DNA of 64,000 nucleotides from Bugula neritina (lineage: Eukaryota > Bryozoa > Gymnolaemata > Cheilostomatida > Bugulidae). Positions 1 to 12,790 of this stretch are shown here, piece by piece. The notes beneath the pieces are model-generated. The model made no database searches. It saw only the letters and a list, made by a program, of their open reading frames with translations, and was not told the origin of the DNA. A program made the translations under genes and the position numbers. The stretch covers positions 26,459,628 to 26,523,627 of the forward strand of contig OZ037767.1 in NCBI GenBank assembly GCA_964035545.1, read 5' to 3'. Numbering within the stretch: the first letter of the stretch is position 1; every line of letters starts with the position of its first letter.

Positions 1-1801
1 CGGCAGCGCAGCAGGTAAAACTCTTCTTGCATCGCGTGGAATAGTTTAATCTGTTTCTATCACATGGTAATCTCCGCAGTATTGCTGGTTGTCTTGTTAG
101 ATCTTTCTTATATTAAGTAATATTAGTTATTCAGCTGTCTATCTATGTTATAGCTGGTTGTTGTGTTGTTGTTGCTAAACAGTGTGTTTACAGTCAAAAT
201 AGATGCTATCAATAAATTGACATGCTTAGAAAATAGTTTAATATCAATATAGTTGTTTAAAAAATTAATACTGCAGCATTTTACTTGTTATTTTTGTGGT
301 GTGTTGATAGAGCCCCTTGAATAGCCCCCTGCCCCCTCACGCCATGCCAATGATGCAGCCACACCTTCAGCCACTCCCACACCAAGCAGATGACCGAAAA
401 CCTAGCGCTCAGCAAAACCCTCTCACTTCTGTACCTCCACAGTCACAAGAGCTTTCTGCCAGCTACACTTCACATGAAGAGCAACTGAGAAGGACAATGA
501 GTCGGTGCCCTGTAGTGTGGCAAGGTACTTAGTCTATTTACTCTGTATCATATCTCTACTTGCGTCTACTATGTATCACATCTCTACTCTGTATCACATC
601 TCTACTCTGTATCACATCTCTACTCTGTATCATATCTCTACTTACATCTACTCTGTATCATACAGGCACGCTAGCCCTAAAGACAGACACAGCAGGTGTA
701 GAAATGTTTTACCTGTGCGGTAATCAGGCTCTACCTGACCTAGCTCTACCTGCAGAGGAAGGTGGCCTCTGTCTGCTCAAAATATCGCAGAGAATGAAAT
801 TGGAGAAACCTCAGTTGGAAGGATTAGATTGGAAAATTAAAGTGAGTCACCTTGCTGGTATACTTGAACTTGGGGTGATTCTTGTTTTTCAGCAAAAATA
901 TCATTCTGCTGTTGCATAATGGATGCATTTTTAACCTAGTGTAGTGGTTAGTTTTGGAACAGAATATTTGTATTGCCATGTTTGACTGTTTTTATCATTA
1001 TTAATTGATACACTTTTAGAAAACTTTCATGCAATAACTTAAAATTTCAACATAAAATTAAGTATTTGGGCTCGTGGTCTATATTCTTGCATAACAAATT
1101 TTCGGCATCATTAAATTTTTATTTTCATTACTTTAAACCGTTTTTAGTTTAGTTTTTCTAAGAAAGAAAACAGCTCATTATTTCAAGAAAAATATTTTCA
1201 GAAAACTGTTAAAACATTGTGCTGATATTTTCACTGCGTCAGAGGAAAAAGTTGTATTCGTTTTACTATGCATGTCATATCGCATTATGAATTCGCTGTT
1301 TTGAAAGCTCAGCTTTTCGATAATAATTTGGCTATCTAGCTGACTAGATTGTCCCAGTGTGACCTTCTAACTATTACCTGGTTATTTACAGATGAAAGAC
1401 GATTTCTGTCTACTGCTAGCGCTGCCATCAGCTGACAGCAAGCTTATGGATACTCACCAAACTAGCTGCTTACAGACCGGTTTCATAGACTATCTGAGTG
1501 AGAAGGGAGCAGCTGGCATTATCAATGTGCCCAAACCTGGTGAACATGAGGTAGGCCTGCCGATTCTTTAATCAGCTAGTTGAGAATGTATGCTTGTTTT
1601 AATAGCATGCGGTTTTGTGTGCGAAAATTTTGTACTATTTTTATATACGTGTGTTTGAATTTATATTTTTAGCCTTCCTACGTTGTCCACGTCTTCCATC
1701 CGTGTGAATTCTCTATGCAGAAAATCGACGAATTAAAACCGGACCTCAGTCAAATGGCCAGGGAGGTGGCCCATCTGGTCATCATTATAGCTACTGTTTG
1801 A
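1..1801 (+). CDS. spen: Spen/SPEN family protein, C-terminal exons with SPOC domain (5' truncated by window)
   Basis: Exons are 1-14 (end of an exon, donor at 15), 311-524, 666-841, 1392-1550 and 1673-1801 (TGA at 1799-1801). All junctions are GT-AG and phases agree, giving 225 codons from 311. The first part is Pro/Gln/His-rich. From CPVVWQG onward the product matches the SPOC domain as I recall it for SPEN: a VVWQGTLALK strand, an EEGG turn, the LLALPS core, GAAGIINVPKPG, then HPCEF and the hydrophobic end LVIIIATV. SPEN also ends at this strand, so the stop is natural. In the family SPOC is the protein-binding module that recruits transcriptional co-repressors in the nucleus. RBM15 also carries SPOC, but the GIINVP and terminal segments look more like SPEN. 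The RNA-binding domains would lie left of the window. Confidence 0.88.
538..665 (+). repeat. 18-bp minisatellite filling a Spen intron up to the acceptor
   Basis: About six imperfect copies of an 18-bp unit (like TATCACATCTCTACTCTG) occupy almost the whole intron 525-665. The last copy ends in TATCATACAG, so the repeat supplies the acceptor itself. Open frames here with a repeating CITSLL pattern come from the repeat and are not coding. Confidence 0.85.
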
Positions 1802-3247
1802 TATCACATTTCTCCTTCATCACTCAACTTCTATCAGTATTTGGACAGCTCCAATGCTTAGGCTCAGTCTAAGTCATTGAATCGAAGAAAGCAAAGTGAT
1901 TGTATTACACATACCTGAGGAGTATTTTATATGCACTATACTTTCAGGTTTCTGAAAGCAGAATTTCACGAGTTCTTAGCCGACCTAAATTGTAAATTAC
2001 TGCGATGGCCTACGAGTGTTTTGCTTCATTTAGTCTAGCCTTTCTGTTGAACTAAAGCATTTTGCTAATGCAATAATTAGGGTTGTTTTGGTTTTGATTT
2101 TTATATTTCCATGGTGGTTGCAATGCCCTTTAAGACAATGACAGCCCATCATTCTTTGAAGTGAGGGCTGTGCTTGAATCTTGATTTTTTTTCCATTAAT
2201 GAAAGCCCTGTAACGTGGGAGTTGTCACATTACAATAGTTGATCTCAGCATTGTAATTACCGCACTATTTTATCACCCAGACTGCTTGTTATATAGCTTA
2301 GATTTGATTTGCTGTGAATACTTTTATCTCCATTCAATTGTCTTTAAGTTTCCTTTGATCTCATTTAGTTTGAAGATGTAAATTTAGTTAGCTTAAAATT
2401 TGATAGATGCTCTCACCCGAATTAGGGGTGGAGCAAGTGGCCCGATGTAACTCTCTACATAATTTCATCTATCTATAGATACCTCAATGCTCAATAAGAT
2501 GTTATTTTTCTACTTTTTTGCCAATTTTCACTTACATCATCAAGTGTAATATTCCAGTTTCAATATTTACCAGTGAAAGTTTGTCTTTGATTTGTCAATG
2601 CTTATGTAACAACTTTAATTATAACCTGGTAGATGATGTATGACATTTTTTTATTTTGTTGTAAATTAGCTAATTCTGTACAAATTGTAAGTATTGTAGG
2701 TATAGTTTTTTTTCAGCATGCAATTTTTAAATTAAAACAGCATCATTTCTATGACCTACCAACACCACTACCTAGTACATACTACTATGCTTCACATTAA
2801 TAGCTCTTAATAAAACAGTGAAACATAATGCAGATGTTCAGTTTATTAAATAATTCAAGAAACGTAAACTAACTAACTGCTCAATGAAAGCTTTGACTAG
2901 GACAGTTGCACAAAATTCTCATAACTATGCCTAATTTGCAAGAAGCATTTAATAATTATAACTACATTTGCCATCTGAGAAATCAACAGCAAGCCAACTT
3001 GGAGAGCCTTCATGGTTTATTATAAGAGGCTATATAAAAAGTTATATAAAATGAATAATTATTGAAAAAATAGCAGACAAATTCAACAATGATATTTAAA
3101 TAATGTATTTTTGTAAATAAAGTTTTTTAAATAATATTTTTGGGTGAGTATAAATCCAGAGCGGCCAAAGTAAGAAAATAACTACTTGGAGACTTGTTTG
3201 AAATATTAAAGTTAGTAGATGACAAGCCCGTGTGTTGAGTAATGAGT
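1802..3247. other. Spen 3' UTR and tail-to-tail spacer to GSS
   Basis: No coding exon is visible. The sequence is AT-rich. A plus-strand AATAAA at 2809-2814 could end Spen, which would give a 3' UTR of about 1 kb. A minus-strand AATAAA (TTTATT on the plus strand, 3016-3021) lies about 230 bases beyond the GSS stop. Confidence 0.5.
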
Positions 3248-6200
3248 CTATAAGAGCCAGGGGCTATCTAGAGATGAGGTGCCTCTACCTAAATCCCCTT
3301 CATTCTTATATCTTTGTTTAGACCTGAGCAAGAATCCAGCACCTTCATTCATCACAATATTTCCATCACACCTGTAGAGAATAGCATACTACACATACCA
3401 TATGCCTAACACTAAGTTTTTTTACATTTAGTCACCATTTACGTTCAAATACAAAAATAAAATCGCCGATAATTCTTTCTAGTAATTAAGGCGTAAACTA
3501 AACATTTTCTAAGGAATCATCCATATAACTAAACAATGAAAGTAAAATTATACTAGTGGCTATGAAATGTAACCTCTTCAAGACATGAACATAAACTCAT
3601 ATAGCCATGTTTAATCGAACTGGTCATGAACTGCTTATTGCAAATTTAAAGTTATTTTCACTTTTTATAGAAAATGAATGCCAACTGTTTAAAACAAATA
3701 AATAAATAAAACATAGAAGGCAACCTACGCAACTAATGCACCAAATGTGCTCATTTCACTGATTATTTCCGTGAGATCTGGAACCTCACCACCGCTGACA
3801 ATGTAGTTCTGGTTGGTTGGAGGTAGAATCTTTTCCATCAAAGTATATGCAGCAAGTTGATCTTCAGAAAGTGCTTCTAACTTAGTCGGTATGTCATCAC
3901 CAAAAGTATTGTTACCTAAAAGATTAGCAACAGTTTTTAAAGTTCCTAATAAAATATATTCAACTTCAATAGTAAAAAGTGAACATGCAATGAACAGCAT
4001 GCATTAAAATTAGCCCTCATCTTCACACGAAAATGTAGGAGATTAAAAAAATGATTTAATTAATGAGTTCAGTTCGTGTTTATGTCTAACAGCTTTGTGT
4101 GGCCATATTCACATGCAGTACAGTTATTGGTGTTTCAACAAACAATTATTAAGACTGCCTAGCTTCTAGAATCTAGAAAATAAATTTTAAATTGATTCTA
4201 TAAAAATCCAAATGACTTCCAGTTGCTCTGGTTTTAAAACTGATGTAGCACCAAGCATAAGTATAGATATTCAAAACTTGTTTAGATATAAACAGAGTCA
4301 GTAAAGTTAACATGGTGATAAACACCTAGAATAAATAATCAAACATATCATACTTTCAAGCAATAAGTAATGTGAAACTACAATAAATAAGACTGTAAAA
4401 GTAGCAGTTACCTCCCCCTTCCCGTTGAGGTTTCATAACATAGTTCTGTGGGTTTTTCTTTGCCAGCTCAACTGTTTCCAAGCCTCCTTCTTCCTGTTCA
4501 AATGAAATACAATATCATTACCTCAGGAGTCCACGCCATAACACTGACTATTATCTACATGTATGTATGTCTATATGTATGACTATAGTGGCAGCTCTTT
4601 ACCGTATATAATAAAGGAAACCAAAGGTGAAAACGGGAACACAAACCATAGTTTTCTGATTTCAACCATTAGTTTAAGAATATTATATTAGAGTATGTGA
4701 ACAGGAACTACTACATGGGCTACAGTGAAGACTTGATTACCAGGTAGGCAAACTCAAGTAAATGGGCTCTAAACTTCCAAGCTTGTCATTTTAAAACTCA
4801 TGACCTGACAATCTGACACTTAGTATCTAAAAATCTGTGACTAAAACCAACCTTGACAAAAGAGTGATGGGCCATAAACGTTTCTCTTAAAAGTGCACAT
4901 GATTCCTCATCCAGGTATTTCTCTAGAACACCCGGTTTACACAACGTCTCCTGAATCTTTTTAGTCCCGGCCAACACATAACCAATGGTGGGGCATTTCA
5001 CAGCCAATGACCTCTCAATATTATACCTCACTGTCCATAACTACAAGCAATACGACACATCAACATAACTCTCAACCTATTTGTGAGAAATTGTCTTTCG
5101 GCAAGTTTACTCTTCGTCTCATAGCAATTAGTAAGGATTGTTCTATAAGCAGCTTTGAGTTGGGGGTGAAGGACATTTGTAGTTTAAGGGTCTCAAGCTT
5201 GGAGTTATGTCCCCAACTCCAAACTTGAGACCCGTAAACTAAACTCGTCCTTCACCCCCAACTCAAAGCTGCTTATAGATCAATTCAATCAGCAATGCTA
5301 AATCTTTTTCACTTTTTAAAAATATTCTGCTGCAATTGTAGCTAAAATAGAGTTTACTTGTTTGACTCCGGGTGAAGGTCTTGTACACAGATATACGTAT
5401 GGTGAGCTTTTACAATGGAATGCTCTGAGATTTAATAGAAGTACTACGAGTGACTGACTCATAGAATGTCTTACCTCTTCTTTGTCTATGTAGTGTTTAG
5501 GGGAATATCCATATCTATAATAGGCCACTGCCACTTCTTTCCCATGTCTGTTATTACAGAAACATTCACTTATATTACATTACGTACCAAATAATATAAT
5601 ATAATGCATTCAAACCAACTAAAACAACAATAAAATTGACAAAATAATTAAGTATTGATAACTGGCAATACTTACATAAATAACCTGCGGTCTTTGTCTA
5701 AAGTCATGGAGGTTGGAAGGGTACTAAATACTACCCTCATAAATGGAATTCGAGGATTCAACTTGAGAAGCTCATACTGTATAGAGCGTTGGTCGGCTAA
5801 GTTAAACTCATCAGTGTTGTGTATAAGTACTATGGCTGCCCTGTACAAATATATTACCAACTAAACCTGTTCCAGTTGGCTAGACTTCATAACTGATAGC
5901 TAGTAGACTAATGAGGAGGCTTACTGTTCATTGCCGTACTGCTGCCATGCTTGGATAAGACCTCGAGCTAAGAGGGAAGTAGCTGTGTGCTCAGGAATGT
6001 GAGAGTTGTCAAGTGCTAGCAAGGTGCCCGTCAGGTACCTGCAACATATTTCAAGTTACTCACAGTTAGGGTAAACAATTTTATTAAAAGTTGCAATTAT
6101 AGCATTGATATAGCACCATCATAGCATTGATATAGCACTAGTATAGCGCTTGTATAGCAATGGTATAGTACTAGTATAGCACTAGTAGCGCCTATCCCTA

Positions 6201-7955
6201 CATGACTGTGGAAAGACTTGTATATGACAAATCAACAAAGACGTTTACTACAGATATTTTGTGCTGACTGAAACCTACCGATGCCAGAGAGCAGCCCGGC
6301 CAACGACACCGGCAGCACCAGATGCCATTGTGTTGAACTCGACTTGCTTGATGACATCGCTGTCAAGGTGACACATGTAATCAGATCTGTTGATAGCCAG
6401 GTATATTCGCTAAAAGACAAAAAACAGCCATCTTTTGTACTGCTTTGTGGCATTTTGTGATACAAAAACAATCAAATAGAAATGCTGGTGTAAACTATGA
6501 CATTAGTTTTAAATTATTTACAAGATATTAGTAGGAATGCTTGATAAGGCAGTAACACTGTGGACTAAGCAATGTTGTTATTGTGACACACTATGACCCT
6601 AACACGTGACCAGCAGAAACAACTAGAAGCAACACTGAGTTAGGGGTAACTGAAAGCAGAGTTTGCGTAGCCGTCTTTGCTGACTTCAAACTAACTCAAA
6701 CTAATGCACTCAGTGACCACCCACTAGGCGCTGCTTCTGGTTGTAGATCTGTAGAAAGATGGATGCGTGGAAAGACAGTGATTGTCTATTCAGATGGCAT
6801 CACATTCTCAGCCAACTCTAAAGAAATAGATCATGTCTTTTCCAAGGACACCGACCAGATGTTGACAGACACACTTGATTAATCAATCAATTATTATTAC
6901 ATTCTTTTAAATAAATGTTAGAGCTTATTGTCATTTAGTTAGGCACTGTTATTTCAAGCTAAGTACTACAGTTTATGTGGTCTGATTTCGAAATGGGGTC
7001 AGCTACAGTGTTACTATAAGAATCATACCAAAACCACCAATATTGTGAGGTAACAAATAACACTTTATATTAGTGAACAGACTTAGACAATAACTAGGAG
7101 TTGCTTTCTCACAGATATGGATTATGAACCTACCTCAGATATGCCTTCACTGTGTACCTTGTTATAGATGTCTAAATACCTTTTCATAAAGTCATCAAGG
7201 TCAGCTAAACTGAAAATATGGCAGATAAATGTTTCTATCAACAGATTTCTGAATAAGAGTTTAAAAATGGATAAGTACCATAATAACATTTTACTGCATA
7301 GTATAACTTCATTATATTATAGTATAATTATTTTAGTTTATATTTGGTAAAATGACATAGAGAAAAACAAAACAAAAAATGTGATGTGGTTACAGATGCA
7401 CTATTGTAGGATTAAACCAATGCAATGGTTTCTATTGGGAAAGAGTTAGACTTACCCTTGCAGGGTATGTATAAGGAAATCTCGGTCTGTGGCTACTGAA
7501 TGGTAGAGTTTGTTGAATATTGGTTGAATAGCCAGTGCTCTTTCATATGCCAGCTTAGAATAAGGGGTGGGTACAAGTGCCGTACTGCTGGTGTGAGCTA
7601 TGTGAGGATTAGTCTCTGGCTTAGTGTGAATCTTCATCTGATTGCCTTTAAAGTATTTAAACATTCCATAAAAACAAGCTACTTAGTAAATTTGTGCAAA
7701 TACACAAGTTGGTAAATTCAGAAACTGTTATTAAATCATAACATATGCAAGTCTTTCATATACTATAACCATTATTTAAAATAAATATATTTTTTTACAT
7801 AGATAACCAGTAAAATGAAACAAACAACAAACCTCACCATGAAATAAAGAGTAATCCCAAAATTCATGAAGGAGTTGCACGAAATCTCTTTCCTTCATTT
7901 CTTTAACTTCATCTATAGGCAGTGTGTGGGACGATAATTTGGAGTTGTCTGCCAT
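3248..7955 (-). CDS. GSS: Glutathione synthetase, complete, 11 exons
   Basis: Exons on the minus strand: 7955-7838, 7645-7456, 7209-7134, 6409-6279, 6038-5925, 5840-5685, 5547-5475, 5040-4852, 4493-4412, 3915-3729, 3371-3248. Every junction is GT-AG and in phase, giving 479 residues (the human enzyme has 474). It joins gamma-glutamylcysteine and glycine using ATP, in the cytosol. Family landmarks are NRSDYM (about residue 135), the metal-binding stretch VEFNT with Glu152 and Asn154, RYGYSP, IERSLAVKCPTIGYVLAGTKK, KPQREGGGNN with Lys370 and the Gly-rich loop 375-377, YTLMEKI, and LLRSK near the end. IEINT of other animals reads VEFNT here. The acceptor at 5041-5042 was chosen because only it gives phase 0 and restores the conserved W-x-x-R spacing before IERS. 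The start Met opens MADNSKLSS; no other upstream Met was examined as a rival. Confidence 0.93.
5143..5278. repeat. 136-bp near-perfect palindrome in GSS intron 7
   Basis: The left arm begins CTATAAGCAGCTTTGAGTTG and the right arm ends with its complement. About 62-base arms match with a few mismatches around a loop of only a few bases. It lies between exons 5040-4852 and 5547-5475. A fold-back or MITE-like insertion is likely. Confidence 0.9.
6093..6192. repeat. Short degenerate tandem repeat (TATAGCA-type)
   Basis: Repeated TATAGCA/TATAGCACTAG words in the GSS intron between 6038 and 6279. Confidence 0.7.
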
Positions 7956-10900
7956 ATTTGGGCTAATTTGGTTCTATAAAATATTGGCTATTATATTCAT
8001 ACAAGTACATTCCAATACCAATTCCAATGTTCGACAATTTTGAAATACATGAAATTTGCATAACTTTCTGAATTCGGCATCACAGAAAGATAATTGGCGA
8101 GTGATTGACCCCAGGTTTTAATCAAGTTATACTGAATAGTTTCAGGTTAAACAGCCTATATACAAAGAATGCCTGGTTTATACACCATTTTAATAAATTT
8201 AGATAAAACAATAAAACAATGCAAAATACTCAATCGCACAGTAATCTATGAAAGAAGTACATTCACTACCAAACACTTTTCCTTTTTCTAGTAATGAATG
8301 TAATGGTTCACTGCACATTAACATGCTGGCAAATTATTCCAACATAAACCAATAACATACGAATGTTATCATTCTGATGACTATTGGGATTAGAGCTTGG
8401 AATTCAAACAATTTAGCAAACGAGTAGAACCAAGCTCAGTATTAAAATTGAGATACTAAAAACTATCATCTAATAACATAAACGAAACTAATTACAGAGT
8501 ACTAAAGTTAGTGTGAAAAATAGTAATATCAAGAACTAATCACTGGAAGTTATAATAGTCACAAATAGTTGTGTCAATAAAACTCACCAGTTTTAAATAT
8601 GCAAGTTGTGTAGTGAAACTAAGGGAAGCTAGATACTGATTAGCAAATTAGTACTAGTTTGACTGCAACCTAGTACTTATTGCGGCCTATCTGACCTAAA
8701 GGGTATCATAAACTCCTGCTTATCATTTCACAGTTGCTGCATATAGCTAAGAGATAATAGTGCAAGCCTCTCCTAGGAGCTAGCTTGACAGCTAGTAGCT
8801 ATTGTACTGCTTTTAAAGCATCAGTAGCAAATAAACTTCAAGTATAATAATTACTATACAGTAAAACGCAAGTTGTAACATATAGGTTTACTCTAAACTC
8901 ATATTCAGATAAAATATGTTTGGAACTGAAATAAAACCAGAAAATTACTCCGATGTACATATATGATAAATTATTCAGTCTAACATATGGGTATAGCCAA
9001 TGCTGCAATTACTATGGACTTATTATTATATGAATACTAATTCATGGATATTGGAAAAGTGATTTTATAAAGTGCCTAGTGATGTTATTTGATTCGACTA
9101 TTCACTAAGATTGTGCTGAGCTTTATGCTGTCACATTATTACATTAGCACACTTTCTATGTAGCAATGTTAGTTCCATCTATAGATAGCATAATAGTACA
9201 GTGTAATCTATGTCTGCATCAAATGAAAAGAAAGATTTCTTCAATACACTTTCAACAATTAGACTCATTCAAGTTTGAAGAACTATTTAGAAGTATTAAG
9301 GATGTTCTAAAGTTCAGTGCAATAGAAAATTATTTTAACCCAGTTTACTTTACTTATGGAGCTATCTCTAGCACAGACCAGTGAATTCAAACTGAAAAAG
9401 TTTTACACTCTATATGGAGTAGAAATGGAAAAATTTTGAATAAACTTGATTTGATTTGTCAGTAAATGATAGCAGAGTCTAAAATAATTTTCCTAAGAAA
9501 GTAGGACATTTATGGTGAAGCTATTAAACAGCTTATAAGAACTTGGGGTGAATGCGGGTTCACTAATTGGTTAAAGCAATACACCAACAAAAGATGCAGG
9601 TCTATTGGCCGGACCTTGAATAAAATGCAAAAGAGCTAAGCAGAACAATTTACTTTTATCTAAGGAATTCCAAAAGGAGTGTATGCTGTTTCAAAGTGCC
9701 ATTGAAAAGCAAACAAGTGAACACTAATAAAATCAACCATTTTAATGACTAAAGTAACTATGCAAAATGTATTTGGCTTGAAATGAATGCTACTAAGAAA
9801 GACTGTAGCTATCACAAACTGTATCAGACTATAACTATAGCAGAGCAGTTCTGTTTCTCTCAATGAGATCAAAGAAATACTAGGTGCTGAATGGGGCCAG
9901 CAAGTATTAATTAAAATGCTGAAAACTAGTGTTACTCCCAAAACCGATATTGTAGTAGACAGCTCAATAGTGCTGAATCCTTGCTGTGAATTTGTTGTGG
10001 CTTTGTAGATAGTTTTTAGTACAAGCCAACAGTGTAGACCATGTAAATGTAGTTAGTATATGCAGTTAGTATATGTAGTTACTGTTAGTGTTAGTAAATG
10101 TAGTAAGTCAACCTGAATCATTCACTTACTGATAATTTATATATACAATCAAAGCTCATGGCGATAGATGTGCTGCCGAATGCAATAGTGCTATTGTTTT
10201 TAGTAATAAGTTTTCTATAATTTTCAGTGTCTAGGCAGAGTATGACAAGGAGTGACATGGAGTTTTGAACTGTATCACAAGCTCTTTAATATCAATGCCC
10301 CAGAAGTAACATCACAAGTTGAAGTTGAAGCAGATAACCATGCTGTGATTGACTGATAGTGAAACTTCTATAAGGTCATTGCTCATTGGGGGACAAGTAT
10401 AAGATCATGTGACCATAATTGCTCGAGGACTAGCATCAGTATGACATTCAAAACAGCATGCCAAGTTGACATTATGATCATGGTGTAAGTGAAAATTTCA
10501 GAGTTAGCCTAAAACTAAAATCGACTTCAACGTTATCTACTGAGGTTGTGTCTATAACTAAACTAAAAGTATTTAAGAGTGATTCTAGAAGCAAGCTAAA
10601 TAACTATACGTATAAATACCACTCTAAAACTTAAAAGGTAATACTAGTAAAACTAAATGTAATAAGTATAGTACAAGTATGTGGAGAGCCAAAATTAAAA
10701 TTAGAAAAAATTTAGTTTTGATGGTAAAGTTTAAGTTTAATATCATCATCTAGTACTCTAGTCACTGTTGGCAAAGCAATAATAGTAATACTGTTATTGT
10801 TATTATTACCATTAGTATTACTTTTAATGAGCTTTACTATTAGTAACATAAATAAACTTATAAAATAATACTATAAGTATAAGTGTAAGACTAAGTGTAT

Positions 10901-11899
10901 AATATTAGTAATAGTATCACTATCAGTATCACAATAAAATTAGCCGTTAATGTTGAAGGTGATATCGAACTCAAACTGAAACTAAAAGTAAGACACCGAG
11001 AGCCAGGTGCACATTGGCGTAGCCTCACACTTTACAGTTAGTGTTACTCAATGTTACTCCGTACTGTTACTAGTACTACTAGTACTACGTCTACTACTAG
11101 TATTATTACTACTACTAGTACTGTAGTAGTAGTACTTACTAACTTAGAGTATAGAGTTAGACTTAGAGCTTTAAGAAAAAGTTTAGGTTTAGGTATTTAA
11201 AATATTTTAATTTCAACTTTCTAAAATTTAACATTTATTCAACGAGTATAACCACTGAGCTAGAAATAAAATAAAAATGATATAAAATATAAATTCAAAA
11301 GTATTTTTAAGTAAGTTCATTGACTTTGAGTATAACAATAAGTATAACTTTAACTAGAGCCTGAACTAGAACTAGAAGTAGAAGTATTAGTATAACACTA
11401 ACACTAGCAGTAACACTAACACAAACAATAACATTAACAACTAACACTGAACACCAAATAAATTTGTAATACTAATAGTAATAGTATAGTTTACTTATTG
11501 ATCTTTTTTATATTGGTTACCTCTAATATTGACTCTGACTCCGTTGTTTCTATTCAAATTCAATATTAAAAAAGTCCTTCAGCGCCTTTGGTATAAGCAC
11601 CACGTTGCTCTACAATAACAATTGCAATAACAATAAAATCTATGTTCATAATGGGCGTTTTAAGATGAACAGCACAGACATATTACTAAAGTCGCGTTTA
11701 AAATTATTGTTTCGGGCATGGTTTCTATATTTGGCTTTGATTGGATAAAAATTATTTCCTCTTCTTGGTTTTTTCCATGTAGAAAAAACCACGTGCTCAT
11801 AATTATAACACTTCAATGCACGGCTTTTTCAGAGCAGAGTTGCGCGATATTTGTTTGTAAATTGAGCGCTACGAATAATCAAATAAAACTGAGAGATCA
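7956..11899. other. Gene-free spacer between divergent GSS and MRPS2
   Basis: No exon chain with conserved protein was found on either strand. From about 10.5 kb on, the sequence is dominated by degenerate AGTA/ACTA/AATA words (next entry). The few open frames near 9.2 and 9.7 kb have no recognisable protein features. Both promoters must lie here, but I see no clear TATA box for either. Confidence 0.5.
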
Positions 11900-12790
11900 A
11901 TGAAAAAGATGGCGGCCTCCACAAAATTCCAAAGGCTCACTTCACATTTGACTTCGTCGTTGACCAGAAATTTTTGTTGCACCAACACAAGTAAATTTAT
12001 CAATTTGTTTTCACTATTTTTGTGACAATGGTTTATAGTTATTTTAGTCTGTTTTGAATTACTGATCTCTGTAATTATAAATTCGAGCAAGTAGGGAAAT
12101 GTGAAAGTCTTAAATTGCAAATTGAAATTGAAAATAAAATTGTGAAATTTAAGCGAAAAGTTAACGGAAATTTTATTCATTTAAAGTAAATATAAATTGC
12201 TAAGACTAGGCCTAATGGGTAATAAGAGTAATGACTAAGTGTTATGAGTAATGCCAATAGGATTTGGCTAATGTCTATCACAATCACCATGACCATGACT
12301 GATTCAATCATCAATGAGTTTGAGTATGACTAGCCTATCAGACACTCAGTATCACTATAAGTATTACTGTTAGTATTAGTATGTATATGATCATTACTCA
12401 GTTTTAGTTAAATCACTAAAAGTAAATCTAATCAGTAAATTTAATCAGTATCAATATAAATATATAAATCGTAATTATTTAATAGTAATACTGATACTAA
12501 TGCTAATGGAGTAATACTAATAGTAATAGTAAATTTAATGCGTTGCCCTTATACTAATACTTATAATTATAGTTATACTTATAGTAATTCTAATCTTGAT
12601 AGTAATTGTAAATTCAAAACTTAAAGTTAAATTCAACTCTAATTGGAATTGAACTTTAGCTAGGCTTAGGTATACCATATGTGTTTTCTTACCATTTAGG
12701 CCTTAGGCTTATAGTTATAATTGTAAGTGTAACTATTAACACTACTATTAGCATAAACTGTCAAAACTAGTACAATAACTAAAATCCAAT
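10560..12790. repeat. Cryptically simple low-complexity tract
   Basis: Long runs of scrambled trinucleotide-like words (TACTAG, AGTAAT, ACTAAC and complements), densest at 11040-11150 and 11340-11480. It also surrounds exon 1 of MRPS2 and continues in its first intron. The tract looks like slippage-generated sequence, not a transposon. Confidence 0.6.

Noticed and set aside
5007-5228. Plus-strand frame overlapping GSS exon 8 and the palindrome
   Set aside because: Shadow of the GSS exon on the opposite strand joined to palindrome sequence.
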